Notes: generated from the letters alone by a model not told the origin. A stretch of DNA of 61,307 nucleotides from Firmicutes bacterium UBA1739 (GCA_002315385.1 DCHZ01000025.1:1-61307); one strand, 5' to 3'; shown: positions 8,928 through 17,490, counted from the stretch's first letter. Translations and numbers: made by a program.

Positions 8928-10349
8928 ATGAGTTTCACAGATTTTCTTGACAAAGTCGATGGAATCGTATGGGGCGTACCTCTTATGGTTCTTATTCTGG
9001 GCGCAGGTATCTATGTGAGTATCAGAATTGGTTTTATGCAATTCAGAAAACTGGGTTTATCGGCAAGATATATGCTGGGTAAGGAACCCGGGGTTGAAGG
9101 TAAGGGAGAAGTTTCCAGCTTCCAGGCATTTTGTATTGCCATGTCGGCTACCATCGGTACAGGTAACATTGTAGGTGTTGCAACAGCCGTTGTAATCGGC
9201 GGAGCGGGAGCTTTATTCTGGATGGTATTTGCAGCATGTATCGGTATGGCGACAAAGTATGCGGAATGTGTACTTGCTGTTAAGTACAGAGACATTGATG
9301 AAAACGGCAAAGCCTTTGGCGGACCGTTCTTATATATCGAAAAAGGTATGGGCCCGAAATGGAAATGGCTTGCAAAGCTGTTCGCATTCTTAGGTGCACT
9401 GGCAGGTCTCATGGGTATCGGTACTATTGTACAGATTAACGGTATCTCATCTGCGGTAACAACCTTCTTCGATCCGAATTCACAGCACATGGTTTCTTTA
9501 TTCGGTAATTCATACTCAATTGCAACAGTAATCTGTGCAATCGTTGTTACAGTATTTGTTGCACTCGTAGTTATCGGCGGTGTTAAGAGAATCGGTAAGG
9601 TTACAAGCTACATCGTTCCTATTATGGCTGTAGTATACATCTTAGTATGCGTATTAGTACTTGTTTGCAATATCAAAGCAATACCGAGTGCTTTTGTTGA
9701 AATCTTTGCAGGTGCATTCGGTGCGAGAGCTGCTGCCGGCGGAGCTGTCGGAGCTATTATGTTAGCTATGCAGAAGGGTGTAGCAAGAGGTATCTTCTCA
9801 AACGAAGCAGGTCTCGGTTCAGCTCCTATCGCCATCGCTTCAGCTGAAACAAATGAACCTGTAAGACAGGGTCTCATCAACTCATTCGGTGTATTCATTG
9901 ATACAGTAATCATCTGTAATTTAACAGGATTAGCAATCATCGTAACAGGATCACATCTTATCGGTAAGGAAGGTGCGGACGTTACTATCAACGCAATAGC
10001 AACCGGTACACCTTTAGGCAGCACGGTAGGTGCGTTTGTTCTCATGGTTTGTCTTGCATTCTTTGCTTACACAACAATCCTCGGATGGGACATTTACGGT
10101 GAAAGATGTCTTGAATATCTCTCAGGCGGAAAAATGGGTCCTGTAAAGGTATACAGATGGATATATATCTTAGCTGTACTTATCGGACCGTTCCTGACAG
10201 TAAGTGCTGTATGGACTATCGCAGATATATTCAACGGACTTATGGCAATCCCGAACTTAATCGGTGTAATCGCATTAGGCGGAGTTGTTGCTAAAGAAAC
10301 AAAAGATTATTTCGAAAGACTTGACTCAGGAAAACTTAAGGACAGATAA
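8928..10349 (+). CDS. Sodium:alanine/glycine symporter (AGCS family)
   Basis: The 473-residue membrane protein of the AGCS family imports alanine and/or glycine with sodium. It has about ten hydrophobic segments and the family's conserved stretches: SSFQAFCIAMSATIGTGNI (about 63-81), GAGALFWMVF, and RGIFSNEAGLGSAPIA in the second half. A GGAGG site precedes the ATG. The glycine riboswitch directly upstream supports glycine as substrate or signal. In an amino-acid fermenter such a carrier would supply or balance glycine and alanine pools. A 16-bp insertion-sequence-like repeat and a terminator follow. Confidence 0.95.
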   Translation: MSFTDFLDKVDGIVWGVPLMVLILGAGIYVSIRIGFMQFRKLGLSARYMLGKEPGVEGKGEVSSFQAFCIAMSATIGTGNIVGVATAVVIGGAGALFWMVFAACIGMATKYAECVLAVKYRDIDENGKAFGGPFLYIEKGMGPKWKWLAKLFAFLGALAGLMGIGTIVQINGISSAVTTFFDPNSQHMVSLFGNSYSIATVICAIVVTVFVALVVIGGVKRIGKVTSYIVPIMAVVYILVCVLVLVCNIKAIPSAFVEIFAGAFGARAAAGGAVGAIMLAMQKGVARGIFSNEAGLGSAPIAIASAETNEPVRQGLINSFGVFIDTVIICNLTGLAIIVTGSHLIGKEGADVTINAIATGTPLGSTVGAFVLMVCLAFFAYTTILGWDIYGERCLEYLSGGKMGPVKVYRWIYILAVLIGPFLTVSAVWTIADIFNGLMAIPNLIGVIALGGVVAKETKDYFERLDSGKLKDR

Positions 10350-10366
10350 TAATAATTCTGATTTTC

Positions 10367-10382
10367 AGGTTCTATGTCAAAT
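10367..10382 (+). repeat. 16-bp repeat, copy 2 (insertion-sequence-like end)
   Basis: Identical to 4323-4338. Here the match continues as GTTGGGGTAGAAC, closer to a full ISL3-type terminal repeat (inference). It lies 18 bases after the symporter stop, with no transposase attached. Confidence 0.5.
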
Positions 10383-10420
10383 GTTGGGGTAGAACAAAAT
10401 AACGAAATATTTTCGACGCG

Positions 10421-10451
10421 AACGGAGAGCTTTAAACGGCTCTCCGTTTTC
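10421..10451 (+). terminator. Intrinsic terminator after the symporter gene
   Basis: AACGGAGAGC pairs perfectly with GCTCTCCGTT, followed by TTTT. Confidence 0.85.
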
Positions 10452-10560
10452 ATGCCATTACATGCATGATTCTTCTTTTAAATCTTTCAATAATTTTTTT
10501 CGGTCTTGTCATATATATATAAAGAAGTATTTCAAATATGGAGAAACCGGGGAAAGTACA

Positions 10561-11018
10561 ATGAAGATAATTATTATTTGGGAAATAATATGTCTGGGGT
10601 TTATTTCATTCTTAAATTCCGGCACGGGAACAGCTTTTCAGAGGATTCATAGTTTATCCGAATATGTATTTATGAAAATCAATGAATACTATGATCTGGA
10701 AAAAATTGGTGAGAATGTTATATCTGCGATGGGAAAGGCTGCCCGTGAACCCGGCAGAATAATCGAAAAAATAAAAAGCCTTGGAAACGAAAACAGATTT
10801 ATCCCTCCTGTGAATGAGGGGAAGGTATCCTCGATAAGCTGTACGGCGGAATCTTCGGAATACATATGCCTGTCGGACAAAAGCATAGTGATATATGCTT
10901 CTGAAAGCGGAATGGTTGATACCATCAGCGATACGGAAAACGGAGGAATCGAGGTTACAATCAAACATGACGGTGGAGTTTCAACCAGATATCTTGGATG
11001 CACGAGACTATATGTTAA
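10561..11018 (+). pseudogene. spoIVFA: spoIVFA remnant (3' end deleted)
   Basis: The frame opens with a membrane anchor (IIIIWEIICLGFISFL) and ends in an M23/LytM-like domain: SESGMVDTISDTENGGIEVTIKHDGG, split here as two parts, then VSTRYLGCTRLYVKE. This is the layout of SpoIVFA, the mother-cell membrane protein that restrains the SpoIVFB protease. About 153 codons remain against about 250 normally. The reading then runs into spoIVFB sequence in another frame, so a deletion fused the two genes. The genes that follow, TIGR03960 and TIGR03936 radical-SAM partners, are common neighbours of spoIVFAB in Clostridia, which supports the identity. Confidence 0.72.
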
Positions 11019-11430
11019 GGAACGGGAAAGAGGCGGTAATATATCTTGCGGGGCCGTCATTTAATCTGATAGTGGGATTTTCATTGCTGATTGTATGTGG
11101 CGGACGCGAAATATCTGCGGTTGATGATATTATTCTGATAAATTCCATACTGGGACTGTTTAATTTGATGCCATTTTATCCTCTGGACGGGGGAAAAAAC
11201 TTTGTGTTTATCTGAAATATTTTATGGACGAAATGACAGCAGGTCGAATAGCTTTAGGTTTTTCAAAAATATTTTTGATTTTTAATTTCATTTTAGGAAT
11301 ATACTTGGTACAATATAATTTATTGAATATCATGATTTGCTTCATTTCCGCGAATATTTTTTTATCGTTAAGAGATGAGGAATCAGGGTTGTTGTATGAT
11401 AAAGTAATGAAAGCAAAAGGAACAGGATAA
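11019..11430 (+). pseudogene. spoIVFB: spoIVFB remnant (M50 protease, active site lost)
   Basis: From about 11021 another frame reads EAVIYLAGPSFNLIVGFSL and ILGLFNLMPFYPLDGGK, the second half of the SpoIVFB-type M50 membrane protease. The zinc motif HExxH and the first half are missing. At the GGGGGAAAAAA tract (11189-11199) the frame shifts: the true continuation is LCVYLKYFMDEMTAGRIALG in the next frame, ending with further membrane sequence at 11430. A deletion plus a frameshift make it non-functional. SpoIVFB would normally cleave pro-sigma-K during sporulation. Confidence 0.8.
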
Positions 11431-11438
11431 CGGAAATA

Positions 11439-13286
11439 ATGTTTGAAGTAAAATCTGAATTACAAAAGAAAATCGAAAAAAATGTAATGCGTGTCGAGAA
11501 GCCGGCCCGATACATTGGGGGAGAGCTGAATTCCATTGTAAAATCTGAGGAAGATGTAAAAATGAGAGTTGCATTCGGTTTTCCTGATTTATACGAAATA
11601 GGAATGTCGAATCTCGGGTTACAGATACTGTATAAAGTACTGAACGGAATTGATGATGTTCAGTGTGAAAGGGTATATTCACCTGATCTGGATTTTGAGA
11701 AAATAATGCGGGAAGAGAATATTCCATTGTATACGATGGAGACAAAAACCACGGTAAAAGAGGCGGATATTTTTGCTATTACCGTGCAGTATGAGATGCT
11801 GGTAACAAATGTTCTCAATATGATAGATCTGGCGGGAATGGAATTGTATGCAAAGAACAGAAAAGAGTCGGATCCGGTTATCATCATGGGCGGACCCTGT
11901 ACATATAATCCGGAACCTATGGCTGAAATTGCAGATGCTTTTTCTATCGGAGAAGGCGAAGAGGTCTGGGTGGAAATCATGGATCTCTGCCGTGAATGGA
12001 AGGAAAAAGGCTATTCGAAAACTGAATTCCTTCAAAAACTCTGCGAAATCGACGGCATGTATGTACCGGGTTTTTATGAATTTGAATATAATGATGACGG
12101 AACAATAAGAAAAATCAATAAGCTGTATGACCGGGCACCTGATATTATCAATAAGAGAATTGTGGATAATCTGGACGAGGCTCCGTATCCTACCGAACCG
12201 GTGGTTCCCTTCATGTCAACTGTTCACGACAGAGCGGTGGTGGAAATATTCAGGGGCTGTACCCGAGGATGCAGGTTCTGTCAGGCGGGAATGATATACA
12301 GACCGATTCGCGAGAGAAGTCAGGAAAAAATAAAGGAAATAACCGAAAAGCAGCTCAGAGCTACGGGCTATGAGGAACTGTCGATTCTGTCGCTCTCTAC
12401 GGGAGATTATTCCGAAGTTGAGGAGCTGGTTACAGATTTGATGAAATTCTGTAGGGATAACGATGTTTCAATGTCGCTGCCTTCGTTAAGACTGGATTCT
12501 TTTTCGTTTAAAGTTATGGACGAAATTCAGGGATATAAAAAGTCAGGACTGACCTTTGCCCCGGAGGCTGGGACCCAGAGGCTTAGAAATATCATAAATA
12601 AAGATATTTCGGATGAGGAAATATACTCAGCTGCAAGGCAGGCCTTCGAACTGGGATGGAACGGAATAAAACTCTATTTTATAGCCGGATTACCCGGAGA
12701 AACAGACGAGGATCTTGAGGGAATTGCGAAAATCGCCCGCAATATAGTTGAAATATACAAGGAACTCCACGGAGGGAAAACAGGCAGACTTAATGTTACC
12801 GTCAGTGTATCGAATTTCGTACCGAAACCCCATACACCGTTCCAGTGGTTTCCTCAGAATACGGATGAAGAGTTTGACCGGAAGCATCAGCTTATTAAGG
12901 AATTAATCAAGCCCATGAAGTGTGTAAGGCTGAATTATCATGACAGCACTACAAGTTATCTGGAAGGTGTTCTTGCCAGAGGCGACCGCAGAGTTACAAA
13001 GGCGGTAGTGGAAGCCCTGAAGCTGGGATGCAAATTTGACGGATGGGGAGAGCATTTTAAATATGACAAGTGGATGGAGGCTTTCAGAAAAACCGGAGTG
13101 GATCCGGAATTTTATGCCCGCAGAGAATGGGGATACGATGAGATTCTCCCCTGGGATTTAATAGGAACCGGCGTGGAAAAAGAATTCTATTTAAGAGAGC
13201 TGGAAAAATCAAAAGAAGGAACAGTGACAAAGGATTGCAGAAAAGGCTGCAACGGCTGTGGTGTTAACAAAATTTTCAGATGTTAA
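11439..13286 (+). CDS. TIGR03960 family radical SAM protein
   Basis: The 615-residue protein belongs to the TIGR03960 B12-binding/radical SAM family. An N-terminal cobalamin-binding-like region (about 50-200, including FPDLYEIGMSNLGLQIL and IIMGGPC) is followed by the radical SAM core with C274-x3-C278-x2-C281 (CTRGCRFC) and a cysteine-containing C terminus (CRKGCNGCG). The substrate is unknown; the family is linked by conserved order to ribosome and RNA-processing genes and to the TIGR03936 protein encoded next. The start ATG at 11439 lies nine bases after the spoIVFB remnant, as in intact operons. The gene itself is undamaged. Confidence 0.9.
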   Translation: MFEVKSELQKKIEKNVMRVEKPARYIGGELNSIVKSEEDVKMRVAFGFPDLYEIGMSNLGLQILYKVLNGIDDVQCERVYSPDLDFEKIMREENIPLYTMETKTTVKEADIFAITVQYEMLVTNVLNMIDLAGMELYAKNRKESDPVIIMGGPCTYNPEPMAEIADAFSIGEGEEVWVEIMDLCREWKEKGYSKTEFLQKLCEIDGMYVPGFYEFEYNDDGTIRKINKLYDRAPDIINKRIVDNLDEAPYPTEPVVPFMSTVHDRAVVEIFRGCTRGCRFCQAGMIYRPIRERSQEKIKEITEKQLRATGYEELSILSLSTGDYSEVEELVTDLMKFCRDNDVSMSLPSLRLDSFSFKVMDEIQGYKKSGLTFAPEAGTQRLRNIINKDISDEEIYSAARQAFELGWNGIKLYFIAGLPGETDEDLEGIAKIARNIVEIYKELHGGKTGRLNVTVSVSNFVPKPHTPFQWFPQNTDEEFDRKHQLIKELIKPMKCVRLNYHDSTTSYLEGVLARGDRRVTKAVVEALKLGCKFDGWGEHFKYDKWMEAFRKTGVDPEFYARREWGYDEILPWDLIGTGVEKEFYLRELEKSKEGTVTKDCRKGCNGCGVNKIFRC

Positions 13287-13296
13287 GGTGGAAAAA

Positions 13297-14007
13297 ATGA
13301 AATTTCTAATTAAATTTACAAAGCAGGGTAATATGAAGTATATTTCTCATTTGGATATAATGAGGCTGTTTCAGCGTTCACTTAAAAGGACTCAGATTAA
13401 GCTGAAGTATTCGGAGGGGTATTCTCCGCATCCTAAGATGAGCATAGCTCAGCCGCTGTCACTGGGATTTACCAGCAATGGTGAATACATTGAATTTGAA
13501 ACCCAGCAGGATTTCCGACCGGAGGATATTAAGCAGCGTCTGAACAATGCTATGCCGGAAGGAATAGAAATGGTATCATGTACAGTTTTGAATAATACAA
13601 AAAAGGCAATGGGTGCTTTAATTACAAATGCCGAATATCTGATAGGTGCCGACGAACCGGAAACGACGGAGGAAATTAAAGCTCTCGGAGAGGCTGTGTC
13701 GACCCTGCGTAAGAAAAAAAGTATTATGGTAGAAAAAGTACAGAAAAAAACAGGCAAGGTTACTGAAGTGGATATTCGCAAAAGAATAACCGGAATTGAG
13801 CTCTTGAAGGCAAATTCAGAATATGCGGTTATTCGTGTTCTGGTGGATGCCGGCAGTAATTCCAATCTTAATCCGGAATTAATTATTGCAAAACTGAAAG
13901 AATATATGGGAAAATCACTGCATAGCCTGAATTTTCATGTCGAAAGGGAAGAGATGTTTACCGAATCTGAAGACGGAACACTAATTCCTCTGTATTTGCT
14001 GAGATAA
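13297..14007 (+). CDS. TIGR03936/DUF2344 radical SAM-associated protein
   Basis: The 236-residue protein has the DUF2344 pattern: KFLIKFTKQGNMKYISHLDIMR at the N terminus (written here in part: FTKQGNMKYISHLDIMRLFQ), then LKYSEGYSPHPKMSIAQPLS. It is the constant companion of the TIGR03960 radical SAM protein and in some bacteria is fused to it, so it probably presents or recognises the same unknown substrate. ATG at 13297 follows AAGGTGG; an earlier in-frame GTG at 13258 lies inside the preceding gene and lacks a site. It starts ten bases after the upstream stop. Confidence 0.9.
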   Translation: MKFLIKFTKQGNMKYISHLDIMRLFQRSLKRTQIKLKYSEGYSPHPKMSIAQPLSLGFTSNGEYIEFETQQDFRPEDIKQRLNNAMPEGIEMVSCTVLNNTKKAMGALITNAEYLIGADEPETTEEIKALGEAVSTLRKKKSIMVEKVQKKTGKVTEVDIRKRITGIELLKANSEYAVIRVLVDAGSNSNLNPELIIAKLKEYMGKSLHSLNFHVEREEMFTESEDGTLIPLYLLR

Positions 14008-14063
14008 ATTGAAAAGCCAGCCCTCTTATGGTAAAATATGGAAAAACATAAGGGGGTTTTTTT

Positions 14064-14720
14064 ATGGAATTAACCATGAAACAGAAGGCTGTTGTTCTGG
14101 GCGTAATGATAGCGATATTTTTGGGAAGTGCTGCGGTGAAAGAATTCATAGTGGAAGAAAAAGTCAGGGAAGAAAGCATAATTACCGAAAGAAGTGCTGT
14201 TACGGAGAATGAAAATGAGGAATCAGGCCAGCTTGTAAACGTAGAGGAGTATCAGAATCAGGATGATTCGGTTTATCGAATGGTAATCGATGTAGAGGGA
14301 GCTGTTGTGTATCCCGGAATAGTGAAGCTTGCTGAGGGGAGCCGTGTATATCAGGCTATTGACGAAGCGGGAGGACTACTTGAAACCGCTGATACAAGAT
14401 ATGTTAATCTGGCGGAAATACTGACGGACGGAAGCATAATATATATTCCGGAGAAAAACGAAAACCAAAGCGGAAACGGAACTTCAGACGGAAGCGGAGG
14501 CTCAACTGCTTTGGCGGCAGATTCGGGGAAAATAAACATAAACACTGCCGGTAAAGAAGAACTGATGAAGCTGCCGGGCATTGGAGAATCCTATGCCCAG
14601 GCAATTATTGATTACAGAAATACTACAGGTTCTTTTAAGAAAAAAGAAGATATTAAAAATGTATCGGGAATAGGTGATGCGAAATTTCAAAAAATGGAAG
14701 AACTGATATGCGTTTACTGA
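14064..14720 (+). CDS. comEA: ComEA-like DNA-binding competence protein
   Basis: The 218-residue protein has an N-terminal membrane anchor (about 7-24), a linker, an SLBB domain (YRMVIDVEGAVVYPGIVKLA, about 73-132) and a C-terminal double helix-hairpin-helix domain (INTAGKEELMKLPGIGESYA ... VSGIGDAKF, about 157-215). This is the order of ComEA, which binds incoming double-stranded DNA at the cell surface. Later transformation genes (comEC) are not in the window, so competence is not established. AGGGGG precedes the ATG. The base run and codon use match its neighbours. Confidence 0.9.
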   Translation: MELTMKQKAVVLGVMIAIFLGSAAVKEFIVEEKVREESIITERSAVTENENEESGQLVNVEEYQNQDDSVYRMVIDVEGAVVYPGIVKLAEGSRVYQAIDEAGGLLETADTRYVNLAEILTDGSIIYIPEKNENQSGNGTSDGSGGSTALAADSGKININTAGKEELMKLPGIGESYAQAIIDYRNTTGSFKKKEDIKNVSGIGDAKFQKMEELICVY

Positions 14721-14814
14721 AATTGTTCCGTATATCAAAAAAGCGATTTTCCTGAATCAGGTAGAAGCGTTATGCAGCTGACACCTGTGAACTGCTGAAT
14801 CGTGAATAGAGAAA

Positions 14815-14871
14815 AAGCCCCGTCAGATGGGTTTACAGAATCGGTTTAATGATGCTTCTGCAGCGGGGCTT
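14815..14871. terminator. Shared terminator between comEA and hydE
   Basis: AAGCCCCG (14815-14822) pairs with CGGGGCTT (14864-14871) around a 41-base loop. On the minus strand the stem is followed by TTTTTC, a good intrinsic terminator for hydE; on the plus strand it may end comEA. Confidence 0.65.
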
Positions 14872-14897
14872 ATAAGTATTATCATATGATCAAAAAG

Positions 14898-15959
14898 TTA
14901 TTCCGAATCTGACATATAATCTCCGCGTTCGGAGGAAAGTGTGTATCCCAGTTTACCGACACGTTCACGGATAAGTCTGATGCTGTCTTCGGCATTAATA
15001 TCTGTATCCGCTTTATTATCGTACAGAAGATACTTTTTTCTCACAGCCGCCGGTGAAAGATTAGGCATGATGACATTGCAGCCGGCCAGAATACCGCTTA
15101 TGCGTCCGTCTTTTTCGAGGCTGCCTAATGCCGTGGTGGCGGGTAAAAGTACCTTCGGCAGCATTAATCTGATAAGACTTAGAGTAAAAAGTGTGAGACT
15201 TACACTTCCTCCGGGTTCATTGGCAAAAGGTGTTTCACTGTGCGGAATGAACGGTCCGATACCAATCATTTCCGGATTAAACTCTTTTAAAAATTTCATG
15301 TCTTCCGCCAGCATGGAGGCAGTCTGCCCGGGAGAGCCTATCATCATTCCGCAGCCGGTCTGAAAACCCGTTTCTTTCAGATCTTTAAGACATTGCATTC
15401 TGTTTTCAAAAGATAAATCTTCGGGATGCAGATATGAATAATGAGAGCTGTCAGCGGTTTCATGCCTGAGAAGATATCTGTCGGCCCCGGCTCTGTACAG
15501 TTTTTCATATGAAGCCCGGCTTCTTTCCCCAAGAGAAAGCGTAATCGCACAGTCGGGATAACAGGTTTTAATCTCTTTTATGATATTCTCCAGAAGATCA
15601 TCTCTGAAATAACCGTCTTCTCCGCCCTGGAGCACAAAGGTTCTGTATCCAAGTGAATAACCTTCCTCACAGCAGGATAGTATCTCGTCTTTTGTAAGCC
15701 GGTAGCGGACTGCTTTTGTGTTTGATTTACGGATACCGCAGTAACGGCAATCATTTTTACATATGTTTGTAAACTCGATAATTCCTCTGAAATATATTCT
15801 GCTCCCGAAAATCTTTTTTGTCAGAGCGGAAGCAAGTTCCGCAGCATACTTTCTGTCCTGAGAGGAATAATCTGAAAACAGCTGAATCCATTCGTCGGGG
15901 GACAGCTGCTTATGAAAATTCAGTTTATCTATTAATTCAATGTTAGTAATGTTAATCAC
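14898..15959 (-). CDS. hydE: [FeFe] hydrogenase H-cluster radical SAM maturase
   Basis: HydE is one of three enzymes building the di-iron site of [FeFe] hydrogenase, here presumably HymC. The product of up to 353 residues carries the radical SAM cysteines C67-x3-C71-x2-C74 (CKNDCRYC), then GIRKSN, the SAM-binding VLQGGEDGYF and IGIGPFIPHSETPFANEP, all typical of HydE. The start is uncertain: the frame opens at a GTG that overlaps AAGGAG, so that site cannot serve it; with normal spacing the AAGGAG would point to an ATT codon three codons downstream. hydF and hydG are not adjacent. The gene is monocistronic and convergent with comEA. Confidence 0.93.
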   Translation of the reverse strand: MINITNIELIDKLNFHKQLSPDEWIQLFSDYSSQDRKYAAELASALTKKIFGSRIYFRGIIEFTNICKNDCRYCGIRKSNTKAVRYRLTKDEILSCCEEGYSLGYRTFVLQGGEDGYFRDDLLENIIKEIKTCYPDCAITLSLGERSRASYEKLYRAGADRYLLRHETADSSHYSYLHPEDLSFENRMQCLKDLKETGFQTGCGMMIGSPGQTASMLAEDMKFLKEFNPEMIGIGPFIPHSETPFANEPGGSVSLTLFTLSLIRLMLPKVLLPATTALGSLEKDGRISGILAGCNVIMPNLSPAAVRKKYLLYDNKADTDINAEDSIRLIRERVGKLGYTLSSERGDYMSDSE

Positions 15960-16067
15960 TCCTTATTAATGAGTTGCAGTCATAGTGAATCTCAGCGCTG
16001 TTTTTGATTTCAATTAAATTTTAGCCTACATAAATCTCAAAATCAATAGATAAATAGTTGCCGGAGG

Positions 16068-16235
16068 ATGTGCACAAACCGAATAATTAATTCCGACGGT
16101 TCCCGAAGTTTTTTGCGTGAGACAAATATTCTGTATGACTCTCTGGGTGAAACAGATAAAGAAATTCTGTTTAAGGGAATAGCTGTTGATACGGAAGAGG
16201 CTCTGAACGAGATCCCTCAGGATTATGAAAGCTGA
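16068..16235 (+). pseudogene. Fragment resembling a BofC C-terminal domain
   Basis: A 55-codon frame ends ILYDSLGETDKEILFKGIAV followed by DTEEALNEIPQDYES and a stop, three bases before the spoIVB remnant. The pattern (...L-G-E-x-D-K-E-x-L-x-x-G-I-x-V...EEAL...DYxS) recalls the C-terminal domain of BofC, a regulator of SpoIVB, but I cannot verify this. No upstream half is present and the apparent ATG is too close to its GGAGG. Position next to spoIVB and spo0A fragments suggests a sporulation leftover. Confidence 0.35.
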
Positions 16236-16238
16236 GGT

Positions 16239-16418
16239 ATGAAAATGTATTCCAAAAGGCGAAAAATGATTATTTTGACGGCGGCTGCTTCGATTCTGTT
16301 TATTATAGGTGCAATAATATTGTATTGTATGACAGTCCCGGATGAGATTACGATTTTCAGCGATGAAGTGAAAGAAATAAATGTGAAATATCCCTTTCAC
16401 AGATCTCATTCTTCATAA
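16239..16418 (+). pseudogene. spoIVB: spoIVB remnant (N terminus only)
   Basis: The frame reads an N-terminal membrane anchor (MIILTAAASILFIIGAIILY) and then VPDEITIFSDEVKEINVKYP, matching the start of SpoIVB, the forespore serine protease that signals sigma-K activation. It breaks off into spo0A sequence and stops after 59 codons, against more than 400 normally. The PDZ and protease domains are absent. In Clostridia spoIVB lies immediately upstream of spo0A, exactly the order of these fragments, which strengthens an identification resting on only about 50 residues. Confidence 0.7.
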
Positions 16419-16685
16419 ACTGGACGGTTTTGAGGTAATGGAGAGAATAAATGCCAAAAAAACGGACAGAAAACAAAAATAATAGCGGCTTCGGCGGCCT
16501 GTCATGATAAACTGGTAAAAAGAGCAATACGTCATGCGATTGAGGTGGCGTGGAATCGGGGAAAAACCGATACTTTAGACAGATTGTTCGGATATACCAT
16601 TCATAATGATAAAGGGAAGCCGACTAACAGTGAATTCATAGCAATGATAGCAGATAAACTCAGATTGGAAATGAAAGTGAGCTGA
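16396..16685 (+). pseudogene. spo0A: spo0A remnant (master sporulation regulator, broken)
   Basis: Two pieces of Spo0A are readable. The first frame gives TDLILHKLDGFEVMERINAK with about six residues (the LDIIMP stretch holding the phosphorylation-site region) missing, and ends at a stop (16480-16482). A shifted frame continues KIIAASAACHDK and jumps straight to KRAIRHAIEVAWNRGKTDTL, LFGYTIHNDKGKPTNSEFIA and MIADKLRLEMKVS, the intact C terminus of the sigma-A-interacting DNA-binding domain. About 96 codons remain of about 265. At least two deletions and a frameshift are needed to explain it. A terminator-like hairpin follows at its natural end. Confidence 0.93.
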
Positions 16686-16735
16686 TTAAAATAAATTATG
16701 CACATTTATTCACGAAGATGCGGAATGAAAGACAG

Positions 16736-16766
16736 AAAAGGTGGCGAAAGTGTCATCTTTTTTGTT
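16736..16766 (+). terminator. Terminator behind the spo0A remnant
   Basis: AAAAGGTGGC and GTGTCATCTTTTTT form a stem around GAAA with G-T pairs, followed by a T run. It lies 50 bases after the spo0A stop and is probably the original terminator of that gene. Confidence 0.55.
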
Positions 16767-16838
16767 TTATTAATAGAACACAAACCGGCAAATTTGTATT
16801 ATAATACTTTCATTAAATAAAAGAAAGGAAAGATTATT

Positions 16839-17483
16839 ATGGCAATGCTAACACCGGATCTTATAGAAAAATATGTATATTCTCTGTATCGACAGAAAAA
16901 CTCGCAGCTGACGGAAATGCGGCAATATGCAGAGGATAATCTGGTGCCGATTATTACAAGAGATGCCGAACGTCTTATTTATACACTATGTGCGATTAAA
17001 AAACCGGAGAAAATTCTTGAAATAGGAACGGCCATAGGCTATTCCGCGATCTGTTATGGAATTGCGGCTCCCGAGGCAGAGATTACCACAATTGAAGTAA
17101 GGGAAAGGTCTGTGTTTAAAGCAAGAAAGAATATCGAGAAAATCGGATTTGAAGACAGAATAAAAGTAATCTGCGGTAAAGCAGAGGAGGTTCTTCCGGA
17201 GATAGAAGGTGAATTTGATATTATCTTTATTGATGCCGCAAAAGGACAGTATAGGAAATTTTTCGATTTATGTGAGAAAAATATGAGCCGGGGAACCCTG
17301 ATTATTTCAGATAACGTATTGTATAAGGGTATGCCTTGTGATGAATCGTATATAGATGAGCGCAGAAATAAAACAATAGCCAGAAGAATGCAGGATTATC
17401 TCAGTTTTCTTTTTGAAGATGAAAGATTTGAAACGTCACTTCTGGCAATAGGAGACGGCATTGCACTTTCATATTATAAATAA
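16839..17483 (+). CDS. trmR: tRNA 5-hydroxyuridine methyltransferase (O-methyltransferase family)
   Basis: The 214-residue SAM-dependent O-methyltransferase resembles Bacillus TrmR (YrrM), which methylates 5-hydroxyuridine at the tRNA wobble position. Visible are the SAM-binding loop ILEIGTAIGYSAI (about 64-76), the acidic TTIEVRER that binds the SAM ribose, and FDIIFIDAAKGQYRKFF with the metal-site aspartate, then LIISDNVLYKG. AAAGGAAAG precedes the ATG. It lies between sporulation remnants yet is intact, showing that decay in this region is selective. Confidence 0.85.
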   Translation: MAMLTPDLIEKYVYSLYRQKNSQLTEMRQYAEDNLVPIITRDAERLIYTLCAIKKPEKILEIGTAIGYSAICYGIAAPEAEITTIEVRERSVFKARKNIEKIGFEDRIKVICGKAEEVLPEIEGEFDIIFIDAAKGQYRKFFDLCEKNMSRGTLIISDNVLYKGMPCDESYIDERRNKTIARRMQDYLSFLFEDERFETSLLAIGDGIALSYYK

Positions 17484-17490
17484 TCTGCTG

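Noticed and set aside
11181..11230. Programmed frameshifting at GGGGGAAAAAA in the spoIVFB remnant
   Set aside because: The slippery-looking tract could suggest recoding, but the protease motif HExxH and first half are missing, so restoring the frame would not give a working enzyme; a mutation is simpler.
16026..16409. Minus-strand open frame of 127 codons
   Set aside because: It lies opposite the spoIVB and BofC-like fragments, is rich in Phe, His and Arg as expected of a shadow frame, and lacks a ribosome site.
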